Source of the DNA: DATAEU01 sp046724395
GTDB lineage: Bacteria; Actinomycetota; UBA4738; HRBIN12
Direction: 5' to 3'
Length of the DNA stretch: 6,179 bases
NCBI GenBank assembly: GCA_046724395.1
Contig: JBKOWM010000114.1
Coordinates: forward strand, 1 to 6,179
The notes under the pieces were generated by a model. The model was not told where the DNA came from. It worked only from the letters and a program-made list of their open reading frames with translations, and did not search any database. Numbering within the stretch: the first letter of the stretch is position 1; each line of letters begins with the position of its first letter. Shown here in pieces: positions 1 through 5,452 of this stretch. Made by a program: the position numbers and the translations under genes.

Positions 1-1
1 C

Positions 2-67
2 GAGGCCAACCATGTAGACGCGTCGGCGCTGCGCCCGGGCCAAACAATTCTCGTTCCGTCGGTCTGA
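2..67 (+). CDS. C-terminal end of a LysM-domain protein (partial, 5' end outside window)
   Basis: The frame is open from the window edge and ends at TGA 65-67. It encodes 21 residues ending ASALRPGQTILVPSV. The pattern N-x(6)-LRPGQ-x-I-x-VP is the usual end of a LysM peptidoglycan-binding module, where the last strand reads 'L.pGq.L.vP'. The protein stops two residues after that strand, so the LysM domain would be C-terminal. In many actinobacteria a small LysM protein of the YneA/Rv2719c kind (an SOS-linked cell-division inhibitor) lies between lexA and nrdR. With nrdR downstream here, that identity is plausible but inferred. The gene converges on clpP with a 15-base gap. Only about 65 bases are visible, so the family call rests on one short motif. 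Confidence 0.6.
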   Translation, partial: EANHVDASALRPGQTILVPSV

Positions 68-78
68 CCGGCCACCTG

Positions 79-106
79 CGGCTCAGCCGTGCGCGCCGGC
101 GAGCCG
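79..106. terminator. Hairpin between convergent LysM gene and clpP, possible bidirectional terminator
   Basis: CGGCTC (79-84) and GCCG (86-89) pair with CGGC (97-100) and GAGCCG (101-106). This gives a 10-bp GC-rich stem with one bulged A (85) and a 7-base loop. It covers the clpP stop codon (83-85 on the - strand) and starts 11 bases after the LysM stop. No run of T follows on either strand, so it is not a textbook intrinsic terminator. Its position between convergent genes still favours a termination or 3'-end-protection role. Confidence 0.4.
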
Positions 107-703
107 GAGTTCGCGACGCGCGACCACGCGATCGACGACGCCGTAGGAGACGGCGTCCGCGGGGTCGAGGATGAAATCCCGATCGAGATCCTCGTGGACG
201 CGCAGATACGACTGACGGGTGTGGTCGGCGAGGATCTCTTCCATCCGCCGTCGTTGCCGAAGAACCTCTCGAGCATGGATCTCCATGTCCGCCGACTGTC
301 CTTGGATCCCCCCGTGAGGCTGATGAAGCAGGACGCGCGAATTCGGAAGCGCGTACCGTTTGCCGGGAGCGCCCGCCGCCAACAGGACGGCGGCGGCCGA
401 TGCTGCCTGGCCCAGGCAGTACGTTGCGACGTCGGAGGCCAGGAACTGCATCGCGTCGTAGATCGCGAACAGCGCCGTGACGTCTCCGCCGGGCGAGTTG
501 ATATACAGCGAGATGTCGTCGGGCCGTTCGGAGTCGAGATGCAGCAGCTGCGCGACGACCAGGTTGGCGAGGTCGTCATCCATCGCTCGGCCTAGGAACA
601 CGACCCGCTCCCGGAGCAATCGGGAGTAGATATCGAAGGCGCGCTCCCCGCGCGTCGTGTCCTCCACGACCGTGGGGACGAGGTTCCCCTGAAAGATCTG
701 CAT
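83..703 (-). CDS. clpP: ATP-dependent Clp protease proteolytic subunit, ClpP2-like
   Basis: Serine peptidase of family S14. In the family, subunits form double-heptamer barrels that degrade proteins fed by Clp ATPases in the cytoplasm. The 206-residue protein matches the usual ~200 aa length. The N-terminal LVPTVVEDTTRGERAFDIYSRLL is the standard ClpP opening. The catalytic triad is complete: Ser102 in GQAAS, His127 in LLHQP, and Asp176 in DRDF. GQAASAAAV rather than GQAASMGA resembles actinobacterial ClpP2, the partner of ClpP1 in mixed barrels. No second clpP is visible here. The start is ATG at 703-701, because GGAGG (709-713 on the - strand) sits five bases upstream and the conserved family sequence begins here. 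The frame stays open far upstream, but that part looks like antisense shadow. The gene is divergent from the SRPBCC/ArsR pair and shares their palindrome-bearing intergenic region. Confidence 0.95.
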   Translation of the reverse strand: MQIFQGNLVPTVVEDTTRGERAFDIYSRLLRERVVFLGRAMDDDLANLVVAQLLHLDSERPDDISLYINSPGGDVTALFAIYDAMQFLASDVATYCLGQAASAAAVLLAAGAPGKRYALPNSRVLLHQPHGGIQGQSADMEIHAREVLRQRRRMEEILADHTRQSYLRVHEDLDRDFILDPADAVSYGVVDRVVARRELRLAGAHG

Positions 704-724
704 GAGGGCCTCCACCGCTATGAT

Positions 725-740
725 GCAACCTGATGGTTGC
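725..740. promoter_or_regulatory. Operator-like palindrome 1 (GCAACC-TGAT-GGTTGC)
   Basis: Perfect 6-bp inverted repeat with a 4-bp spacer, in the gap between divergent clpP and the SRPBCC/ArsR pair. Its centre is 46 bp from that of the second copy, and both copies have the same arms. It overlaps the expected clpP start of transcription. The size and dyad symmetry fit an ArsR-type winged-helix dimer site. The regulator at 1148-1471 is the obvious candidate, but binding is inferred. Confidence 0.6.
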
Positions 741-745
741 GGCCG

Positions 746-774
746 AGGATACTGCCCTGATGCCCGTTGTGCAA
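746..774 (-). promoter_or_regulatory. Predicted clpP promoter
   Basis: On the - strand, TTGCAC (774-769) and TATCCT (751-746) are separated by 17 bp. The -10 fits the actinobacterial TAnnnT pattern and the -35 is moderate. Transcription would start near 739, inside palindrome 1, while the -35 overlaps palindrome 2 (771-786). On the + strand, GATACT (748-753) is a possible -10 for the SRPBCC/ArsR operon, but I see no good -35 for it. Confidence 0.45.
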
Positions 775-786
775 CCGGCCGGTTGC
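771..786. promoter_or_regulatory. Operator-like palindrome 2 (GCAACCGGCCGGTTGC)
   Basis: A perfect 16-bp palindrome with the same 6-bp arms as the copy at 725-740. It ends two bases before the GTG start of the SRPBCC gene and overlaps the -35 of the predicted clpP promoter. A protein bound here could block both transcription units. I found no third copy in the window. Confidence 0.65.
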
Positions 787-788
787 TC

Positions 789-1151
789 GTGAGCACCGCC
801 GTCACCAGGTCCGTCGAGGTCCCCGCTGACCCGGAAGCCGTGTGGCTCGCACTGACGGAGCGGGACCAGCTCAACGGGTGGTTCGGGGCAGACCTCGCGC
901 TCGATTCCCGGCCCGGGGGTGACGTCCGGGCTACGTGGCCGGACGGCGCGCGGTCGGTCGGGTCGGTCGAGGCCGTCGAGCGGTCTCGCCGCTTGGTCTT
1001 CCGATGGCGCCGGATCGATGGGGCGGGGTTCGGCGCTCGGGTCGGATCGGCGACGAGGGTCGAATTCACCCTCGAGCCGACCAAGGCGGGCACCAGGGTG
1101 CGCGTCACCGAGGAGCCTGTTGAGCTCGCGAGTATGGCGAGCGGGCGATGA
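789..1151 (+). CDS. SRPBCC superfamily, AHSA1-like protein (short form)
   Basis: A 120-residue protein of the SRPBCC (START/Bet v1-like) fold, AHSA1 branch. In this family a helix-grip fold binds hydrophobic or other small ligands, but no ligand can be assigned here. Visible family marks are the opening strand TRSVEVPADPEAVWLALTE (residues 6-24), LNGWFG (28-33), a central GSVEAVERSRRLVFRW (58-73), and the late strands TRVEFTLEPTKAGTRVRVTEEP (89-110). The protein ends about ten residues after the last strand, so the long C-terminal helix that normally closes the pocket is missing or very short. Typical members are 140-160 aa. The start is GTG 789, where family similarity begins. An ATG at 702 in the same frame would add 29 unrelated residues. 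No clear Shine-Dalgarno precedes GTG. The stop overlaps the ArsR start (ATGA at 1148), indicating translational coupling, and ArsR-AHSA1 gene pairs are a common arrangement. Confidence 0.8.
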   Translation: MSTAVTRSVEVPADPEAVWLALTERDQLNGWFGADLALDSRPGGDVRATWPDGARSVGSVEAVERSRRLVFRWRRIDGAGFGARVGSATRVEFTLEPTKAGTRVRVTEEPVELASMASGR

Positions 1152-1471
1152 ACGGCGACGTCGACGCCGTATTCGCCGCCCTGTCGGACCCCATGCGGCG
1201 TCGAGTCATCCGGTACCTGTCAGAGGAGGGGCCGGTCACGGCGACCGAGCTCGCGCACCGGCTGCCCGTCTCGCGCCAGGCGATCGCCAAGCACCTGACG
1301 AGTCTCGAGGAGGCCGGTCTCGTCGCGTCCAGCCTCGAAGGTCGGAGCCGCCGCTTCCGTCTCACCCCCGCGCCGATGCGTGAAGCGATGGGGTGGATGG
1401 CCGACGTCGGGGCCGAGTGGGACGACCGGCTCGAGTCGCTGCGTCGGCACCTGTCGATCCCGCGCGATTGA
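1148..1471 (+). CDS. ArsR-family winged helix-turn-helix transcriptional regulator
   Basis: A 107-residue dimeric repressor type. AVFAALSDPMRRRVIRYLSEEGPVTATELAHRLPVSRQAIAKHLTSLEEAGLV (residues 8-59) is a canonical ArsR DNA-binding domain, with the recognition helix around residues 42-54 and the wing at about 60-72 (SSLEGRSRRFRLT). The protein contains no cysteine, so the metal-thiolate sensing sites of classical ArsR/SmtB proteins are absent. The C-terminal helix W-x(7)-W-x(3)-L (W83, W91) resembles the ArsR subgroup found beside AHSA1 proteins. It overlaps the SRPBCC gene by four bases and is probably co-transcribed with it. The twin palindromes upstream of the operon are the likely targets, implying autoregulation and possibly control of clpP. 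The inducer is unknown. Confidence 0.9.
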   Translation: MNGDVDAVFAALSDPMRRRVIRYLSEEGPVTATELAHRLPVSRQAIAKHLTSLEEAGLVASSLEGRSRRFRLTPAPMREAMGWMADVGAEWDDRLESLRRHLSIPRD

Positions 1472-1496
1472 CGCCACCACGTCTCGCGGCTACCGT
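1468..1496 (+). promoter_or_regulatory. Predicted nrdR promoter
   Basis: TTGACG (1468-1473) and TACCGT (1491-1496) are separated by exactly 17 bp. The -35 matches the consensus in five of six positions and the -10 fits TAnnnT. The -35 overlaps the arsR stop codon (1469-1471), so nrdR can be transcribed separately from the upstream pair. Transcription would start near 1503. The nrdR Shine-Dalgarno GAGGGG (1523-1528) lies five bases before the ATG. Confidence 0.6.
1474..1489 (+). promoter_or_regulatory. Degenerate NrdR-box-like element, nrdR upstream site
   Basis: CCACCACGTCTCGCGG fills most of the -35/-10 spacer of the predicted nrdR promoter. It matches the element at 1504-1519 in 12 of 16 positions and starts 30 bp before it. 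NrdR typically binds two boxes about three helical turns apart. Similarity to the general NrdR-box consensus (acaCwAwATaTwGtgt) is weak for this copy, so it is supported mainly by spacing and by its likeness to the neighbour. Confidence 0.35.
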
Positions 1497-1503
1497 CGCC
1501 GCA

Positions 1504-1519
1504 ACACCACATCTTGTGG
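1504..1519 (+). promoter_or_regulatory. NrdR-box-like element, nrdR downstream site
   Basis: ACACCACATCTTGTGG agrees with the NrdR-box consensus at about 12 of 16 positions. It is part of a perfect dyad, CACCACA (1505-1511) and TGTGGTG (1515-1521). It lies at the expected nrdR transcription start and just before the ribosome binding site, so bound NrdR would repress its own gene. A hairpin in the mRNA is an alternative reading of the same dyad. Confidence 0.5.
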
Positions 1520-1533
1520 TGCGAGGGGATGAG

Positions 1534-2010
1534 ATGCGCTGTCCGTGGTGCGACTACGGCGATGACAAGGTCGTGGACTCGCGGCCGGCCGACCGCGGGT
1601 CGGCGATCCGGCGGCGCCGTGAGTGCCTGTCGTGCGGCCGGCGGTACACGACCTTCGAGCGTATCGAGGACGTCGGGCTCTCCGTCGTCAAGCGCGACGG
1701 CTCCCGAGAGCCGTATGACCGCGAGAAGGTGGTGGCCGGGATTCACCAGGCGATCGCGAATCGCCCCGTGACACAGCAACAGGTCGCCATGGCGGCCGAC
1801 CGCGCCGAGACGCGGATCCGTCGGAAAGGACCGGACGTCAGCTCGCAGCAGGTCGGGCTCGAGGTGCTCGCCGAGCTCAGGAAGCTCGACGCCGTCGCGT
1901 ATCTGCGCTTCGCGAGCGTCTACAAGGACTTCCAGGAAATCACGGACTTCGAGCGGGAGCTGGGGCAGCTGCTGCCCAAGAAGGAGTCCGCCAAGACGCG
2001 GGCGCGCTGA
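1534..2010 (+). CDS. nrdR: Transcriptional repressor NrdR
   Basis: A 158-residue nucleotide-sensing repressor of ribonucleotide reductase genes, close to the usual 150-165 aa. The N-terminal zinc ribbon uses Cys3 and Cys6 (MRCPWC) and Cys31 and Cys34 (CLSCGRRYTTFER). It is followed by an ATP-cone from about residue 48 to 138, with VVKRDGSREPYDREKVVAGI and VAYLRFASVYKDFQ as hallmark stretches. In the family the ATP-cone reads ATP versus dATP and sets oligomeric state and DNA binding. The start is ATG 1534 because GAGGGG lies five bases upstream and the family begins MxCPxC. The frame is open upstream inside arsR, but that is not coding for NrdR. The gene stands before nrdJ, its expected target, and has its own promoter with NrdR-box-like sites. 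Confidence 0.97.
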   Translation: MRCPWCDYGDDKVVDSRPADRGSAIRRRRECLSCGRRYTTFERIEDVGLSVVKRDGSREPYDREKVVAGIHQAIANRPVTQQQVAMAADRAETRIRRKGPDVSSQQVGLEVLAELRKLDAVAYLRFASVYKDFQEITDFERELGQLLPKKESAKTRAR

Positions 2011-2073
2011 CCAGCCCGAACGACACCGTCTACAATATGTTGTGCTTTGACGTACTGTGAATCACTATATCTT
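2007..2073 (+). promoter_or_regulatory. nrdJ promoter region (two alternatives)
   Basis: Two sigma-70-like pairs are possible. The first is CTGACC (2007-2012), 18 bp, then TACAAT (2031-2036), with a -10 one base from consensus; it begins over the nrdR stop codon. The second is TTGACG (2047-2052), 15 bp, then TATCTT (2068-2073), with a better -35 but short spacing. Both are overlapped by the NrdR-box pair at 2030-2077. Sequence alone does not decide between them. Confidence 0.4.
2030..2045 (+). promoter_or_regulatory. NrdR box 1 upstream of nrdJ
   Basis: CTACAATATGTTGTGC matches the NrdR-box consensus at about 12 of 16 positions, with near-dyad ACAATATGTTGT at its core. It starts 32 bp before the second box, about three helical turns, the spacing normal for cooperative NrdR binding. 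This A/T-rich patch stands out in a GC-rich region. Confidence 0.65.
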
Positions 2074-2077
2074 CCAT
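2062..2077 (+). promoter_or_regulatory. NrdR box 2 upstream of nrdJ
   Basis: TCACTATATCTTCCAT has a strong left half (CACTATAT) and a degraded right half, about 11 of 16 consensus positions. Its 32-bp offset from box 1 and its place before nrdJ support the call more than the right half does. Confidence 0.55.
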
Positions 2078-2079
2078 CA

Positions 2080-2228
2080 GATGAGCTTGACGGTGGTGAG
2101 CCGACCGACAAGAATCACACCACTGTCATTCCTGTCCGTCCTTCCTCGGACACAGCGGGCGGGGGACTCAGTCAGCGAGCGCAACGCTCGATCGGCAGTC
2201 CCCCCGCGATCAGAAAGGGGGCTCCGCG
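2080..2228 (+). promoter_or_regulatory. Structured nrdJ 5' leader with possible ribosome-binding-site switch
   Basis: About 150 bases with no credible gene that can fold into three successive hairpins. Stem 1 is 2092-2098 with 2118-2124. Stem 2 is TGTCCG (2133-2138) with CGGACA (2147-2152). Stem 3 is GGGGGACT (2161-2168) with AGTCCCCC (2197-2204), enclosing CGAGCG-CAA-CGCTCG (2176-2190). The C-rich 3' arm of stem 3 can instead pair with GGGGG (2217-2221), which is the nrdJ Shine-Dalgarno, or with GGGGGAC inside codons 5-7 (2243-2249). Such mutually exclusive pairing is how many riboswitches and attenuators act. I do not see the conserved core of the cobalamin riboswitch. An Rfam family named after nrdJ exists, but I cannot test membership here. 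Confidence 0.5.
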
Positions 2229-4979
2229 TTGGCGACGACAGAGGGGGACGTGGAGGTCGTCCGCCACGGATTGACCTTCAGGCGATTCTTCACGCGCGAG
2301 GGCGTGCACCCCTTCGACGAGGTCGAATGGGAGATCCGCGACGCCGTCATCCCGAACTACAAGGAGGGTGGCAACGCCTTCGAGCAGCGCGGCGTGGAGT
2401 TCCCGGCGACGTGGTCGCAGAACGCGACGAACATCGTGGCGCAGAAGTACTTCCGCGGTCCCCTCGGAACGCCGGAGCGGGAGTCCGGTGTGCGTCAGCT
2501 CACGTCGCGAGTCGTCGACACGATCCGCGGCTGGGGCCTCGAGGACGGCTACTTCCACAGCGCACACGACGCCGACGTGTTCGCGGATGAGCTGACGCAT
2601 CTGGTCGTAACCCAGAAGGCGGCCTTCAACTCGCCCGTTTGGTTCAACGTCGGCGTGCCGAACACTCCTCAGCAATGCTCGGCGTGCTTCATCCTCTCGG
2701 TGGACGACACCATGTCCTCCATTCTCAACTGGTATGTCGAGGAGGGAACGATCTTCAAGGGCGGGTCCGGATCCGGCATCAACCTTTCGAGGATCCGCTC
2801 GTCGAAGGAGCCGCTGGCGGGCGGCGGCACCGCGTCGGGACCGGTCAGCTTCATGCGCGGCGCCGACGCCAGCGCGGGGACGATCAAGTCGGGCGGAAAG
2901 ACGCGACGTGCGGCGAAGATGGTCGTCCTCAATGCCGACCACCCCGACGTCCACGACTTCATCTGGTGCAAGGCCGTGGAGGAGAAGAAGGCGCGGGCGC
3001 TTCGCGACGCCGGGTTCGACATGGACCTCGACGGTCGGGACAGCTACTCAATTCAGTACCAGAACGCGAACAACTCGGTCCGCGTCACGGACGAATTCAT
3101 GAACGCCTACCAGAGCGACCGCGACTGGAGGCTTAGGGCCGTCACCACCGGCGAGTCCATCGAGACGGTCCGCGCGCGCGAGCTCATGCGCCAGATCGCG
3201 CAGGCCGCGTGGGAGTGTGCCGACCCCGGCATGCAGTACGACACCACGATCAACGAATGGCACACGTGTCCGGCGTCCGGACGCATCAACGCGTCGAACC
3301 CGTGTAGCGAGTACATGCACCTCGACAACTCGGCCTGCAACCTGGCCTCGCTCAACCTCCTGAAGTTCGTCGACGCGGACGGCAGCTTCGACGTCGCGGC
3401 GTTCAAGCACGCGGTCGAGATCGTCTTCACCGCGCAGGAGATCATCGTCGGCAACAGCGATTACCCCACCGAGGCCATCGGGAGAAACGCCAGGGCGTTC
3501 CGCCAGCTCGGGCTCGGCTACGCCAACCTCGGCGCGCTGTTGATGGCGCGCGGCCTCCCATATGACTCCGATGCGGGACGTGCCTGGGCCGGCGCCATCA
3601 CGGCGTTGATGACCGGCTGGGCCTACCGGACCAGCGCCACGATCGCCGACGTCACGGGTCCGTTCGCGGGCTTCCCGCCGAACCGGGACGCCATGCTCCG
3701 CGTGATGCGTAAGCACCGTGCGGCCGCCGACGACGTCGACGCCGACCTCGTGCCCGAAGGGCTGCTCTCGGCGTCCAAGCAGGCGTGGGACGAGGCGATC
3801 GCGCTCGGTGAGCGCCACGGGTACCGCAACGCGCAAGCCAGCGTGCTCGCCCCCACGGGCACAATCGGCCTGATGATGGACTGCGATACCACCGGAATCG
3901 AGCCCGATCTCGCCCTCGTCAAGAACAAGAAGCTGGTCGGCGGCGGCACGATGCAGTTCGTGAACCAGACGGTGCCGAGGGCGCTCGAGAAGCTCGGGTA
4001 TACGCAGCCTCAGATCGACGACGTCGTCGCGTACATCGCGGAGCACAACTCGGTGGCGAACGCTCCCCACGTCAGGGACGAGCATCTGCCGGTGTTCGAC
4101 ACGTCGATGGGGGAGCGATCGATCGACTACATGGGTCACGTCCGGATGATGTCCGCCGTGCAGCCCTTTATCTCGGGGGCCATCTCCAAGACCGTGAACA
4201 TGCCGGAGGACGTCACGGTCGAGGAGGTCGAGCACCTGTTCATCGAGGGATGGAGGCTGGGGCTGAAGGCGGTGGCCATCTACCGTGACAACTGCAAGGT
4301 CGCCCAGCCGCTGTCTGCGGACAAGAAGGCCAGGCAGGGCGCGGACGAGCCCGCGCACCTCGCCCCGCCCGTACGCAGGCGGCTGCCGCGCAGCCGGCCG
4401 TCGATCACCACCAAGTTCGAGGTCGGTGACGCCGAGGGCTACATCACGGCCAGCTCCTACCCGGACGACGGGATCGGCGAGATCTTCCTCAAGACGTCCA
4501 AGCAGGGGTCCACGCTTGCCGGCGTGATGGATGCGTTCTCGATCGCGATCTCCATCGGACTGCAGTACGGCGTGCCGCTCGAGGCGTACGTCTCGAAGTT
4601 CATCAACATGAAGTTCGAGCCGAGCGGGATGACGAACGATCCAGACATCCGCTTCGCGTCCTCGCTCGTCGACTACGTGTTCCGACGGTTGGCGCTCGAC
4701 CACATGCCGAAGGAGCGACGCGAGGAGCTCGGCATCCGTTCGATCACAGAGCGTAAGCGCAGCGTGGCGCGGGAGATGGCAGCAAAGGCCGACGAGGAAG
4801 CACCACAGGCGCCCGAGCCGCCGGTCCACCCGGAGGCTCCCGGGCCGATCGAGCTCGTAGAACGGCCGAGGACACAGGCGGCCGACGCGCCACTGTGCTA
4901 CTCGTGCGGCTCGAAGATGCAGCCGGCCGGCTCGTGCTACGTCTGCCCGAGCTGCGGCAGCACCAGCGGCTGTTCGTGA
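2229..4979 (+). CDS. nrdJ: Adenosylcobalamin-dependent (class II) ribonucleotide reductase
   Basis: A 916-residue enzyme that reduces ribonucleotides to deoxyribonucleotides using a cobalamin-derived thiyl radical, without oxygen. The catalytic barrel covers roughly residues 60-690. The active-site finger loop is NPCSE (357-361), with radical Cys359 flanked by Asn357 and Glu361. The redox pair is probably Cys370, eleven residues later in NSACNLASLNL, and Cys153 in QQCSACF. APTGTIGLMMDCDTTGIEPD (541-560) is the conserved phosphate-binding stretch. A TSCPD-type region follows (about 718-825: ITTKFEVGDAEGYIT, FEPSGMTNDPDIRFA). After a Pro/Glu-rich linker come the Cys-rich tail pairs C890-x2-C893 and C903-x2-C906-x2-C909 and the terminal GCS, which re-reduce the active site. 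No N-terminal ATP-cone is seen. The start is TTG 2229, seven bases after GGGGG. Neighbours are its repressor nrdR and dut, which overlaps the stop codon by four bases. Confidence 0.97.
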   Translation: MATTEGDVEVVRHGLTFRRFFTREGVHPFDEVEWEIRDAVIPNYKEGGNAFEQRGVEFPATWSQNATNIVAQKYFRGPLGTPERESGVRQLTSRVVDTIRGWGLEDGYFHSAHDADVFADELTHLVVTQKAAFNSPVWFNVGVPNTPQQCSACFILSVDDTMSSILNWYVEEGTIFKGGSGSGINLSRIRSSKEPLAGGGTASGPVSFMRGADASAGTIKSGGKTRRAAKMVVLNADHPDVHDFIWCKAVEEKKARALRDAGFDMDLDGRDSYSIQYQNANNSVRVTDEFMNAYQSDRDWRLRAVTTGESIETVRARELMRQIAQAAWECADPGMQYDTTINEWHTCPASGRINASNPCSEYMHLDNSACNLASLNLLKFVDADGSFDVAAFKHAVEIVFTAQEIIVGNSDYPTEAIGRNARAFRQLGLGYANLGALLMARGLPYDSDAGRAWAGAITALMTGWAYRTSATIADVTGPFAGFPPNRDAMLRVMRKHRAAADDVDADLVPEGLLSASKQAWDEAIALGERHGYRNAQASVLAPTGTIGLMMDCDTTGIEPDLALVKNKKLVGGGTMQFVNQTVPRALEKLGYTQPQIDDVVAYIAEHNSVANAPHVRDEHLPVFDTSMGERSIDYMGHVRMMSAVQPFISGAISKTVNMPEDVTVEEVEHLFIEGWRLGLKAVAIYRDNCKVAQPLSADKKARQGADEPAHLAPPVRRRLPRSRPSITTKFEVGDAEGYITASSYPDDGIGEIFLKTSKQGSTLAGVMDAFSIAISIGLQYGVPLEAYVSKFINMKFEPSGMTNDPDIRFASSLVDYVFRRLALDHMPKERREELGIRSITERKRSVAREMAAKADEEAPQAPEPPVHPEAPGPIELVERPRTQAADAPLCYSCGSKMQPAGSCYVCPSCGSTSGCS

Positions 4980-5416
4980 CCGACCTGCTGTTTCGGCGCC
5001 TCGACCCCGGTGCGCGCGTCCCCGAGGCCGCGCACGCGGGCGACGCGGGCCTGGACCTCCGGTCCAACGTCGACGTCGACGTGCCGCCGGGCGGCCGCGC
5101 ACTCGTCCCGACGGGCCTGGCCGTCGCGATCCCAGGGGGTTACGCCGGGTTCGTCCTACCGAGGTCCGGCCTCGCATCGCGCATCGGCCTCACGCTCGCG
5201 AACGCGCCGGGGCTGATCGACTCGGGATACCGGGGTGAGATCGTCTGCGCCGTCGTTAACCTCGACCGGACGAGCGCGGTTCGCGTCGGGCGCGGGGACC
5301 GGATCGCGCAGCTGGTAATCCTGGCCGTGCCGCGTCTCGAGCCGAGGGCCGTCGACGAGCTTCCCGTGTCCGAGCGCGGCGAGCGAGGTTTCGGATCCTC
5401 AGGGGTCGCCGGTTGA
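4976..5416 (+). CDS. dut: Deoxyuridine 5'-triphosphate nucleotidohydrolase (dUTPase)
   Basis: A 146-residue trimeric dUTPase that hydrolyses dUTP to dUMP and pyrophosphate, keeping uracil out of DNA and feeding thymidylate synthesis. All five family motifs are present in order: AGDAGLDL (21-28), PRSGLA (62-67), GLIDSGYRGEI (79-89, with catalytic Asp82 and Tyr85), GRGDRIAQLVI (105-115), and the C-terminal lid RGERGFGSSG (134-143). The length is normal for the bacterial enzyme. The start is GTG 4976, because family similarity begins there (TDLLFRRLDPGARVP) and it overlaps the nrdJ stop (GTGA). Translation is therefore probably coupled to NrdJ. No separate promoter is evident, so it likely shares nrdJ control. 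The open frame upstream of 4976 lies inside nrdJ and is not coding. Confidence 0.97.
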   Translation: MTDLLFRRLDPGARVPEAAHAGDAGLDLRSNVDVDVPPGGRALVPTGLAVAIPGGYAGFVLPRSGLASRIGLTLANAPGLIDSGYRGEIVCAVVNLDRTSAVRVGRGDRIAQLVILAVPRLEPRAVDELPVSERGERGFGSSGVAG

Positions 5417-5442
5417 ACCGCGTGGCGCGACGACCGTAAACT
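5413..5442 (+). promoter_or_regulatory. Predicted tRNA-Gly promoter
   Basis: TTGAAC (5413-5418) and TAAACT (5437-5442) are 18 bp apart. Both elements are close to the sigma-70 consensus. Transcription would begin around 5450, just before the mature tRNA 5' end at 5453. The -35 lies on the dut stop codon (5414-5416). Confidence 0.6.
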
Positions 5443-5452
5443 AGCTTTCTAT

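Noticed and set aside
704..1108. 135-residue N-terminal extension of ClpP
   Set aside because: The extension is Ser/Arg/Pro-rich shadow of the SRPBCC gene; a strong GGAGG and the conserved ClpP N-terminus place the start at 703.
2080..2228. Cobalamin riboswitch upstream of nrdJ
   Set aside because: CACCACTG (2118-2125) and AGTCAGCGAG (2170-2179) faintly recall conserved pieces, but the upstream core and the proper B12 box are absent and spacing is wrong. A covariance search could overturn this.
2057..2590. 177-codon frame starting in the nrdJ leader
   Set aside because: It runs out of phase through the certain nrdJ gene and has no ribosome binding site or family resemblance; chance openness in GC-rich DNA.
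3048..5177. 709-codon open frame on the - strand opposite nrdJ and the start of dut
   Set aside because: It mirrors the codon phase of nrdJ/dut in GC-rich DNA, is rich in Arg/Gly/Pro without any domain, and conflicts with two certain genes.
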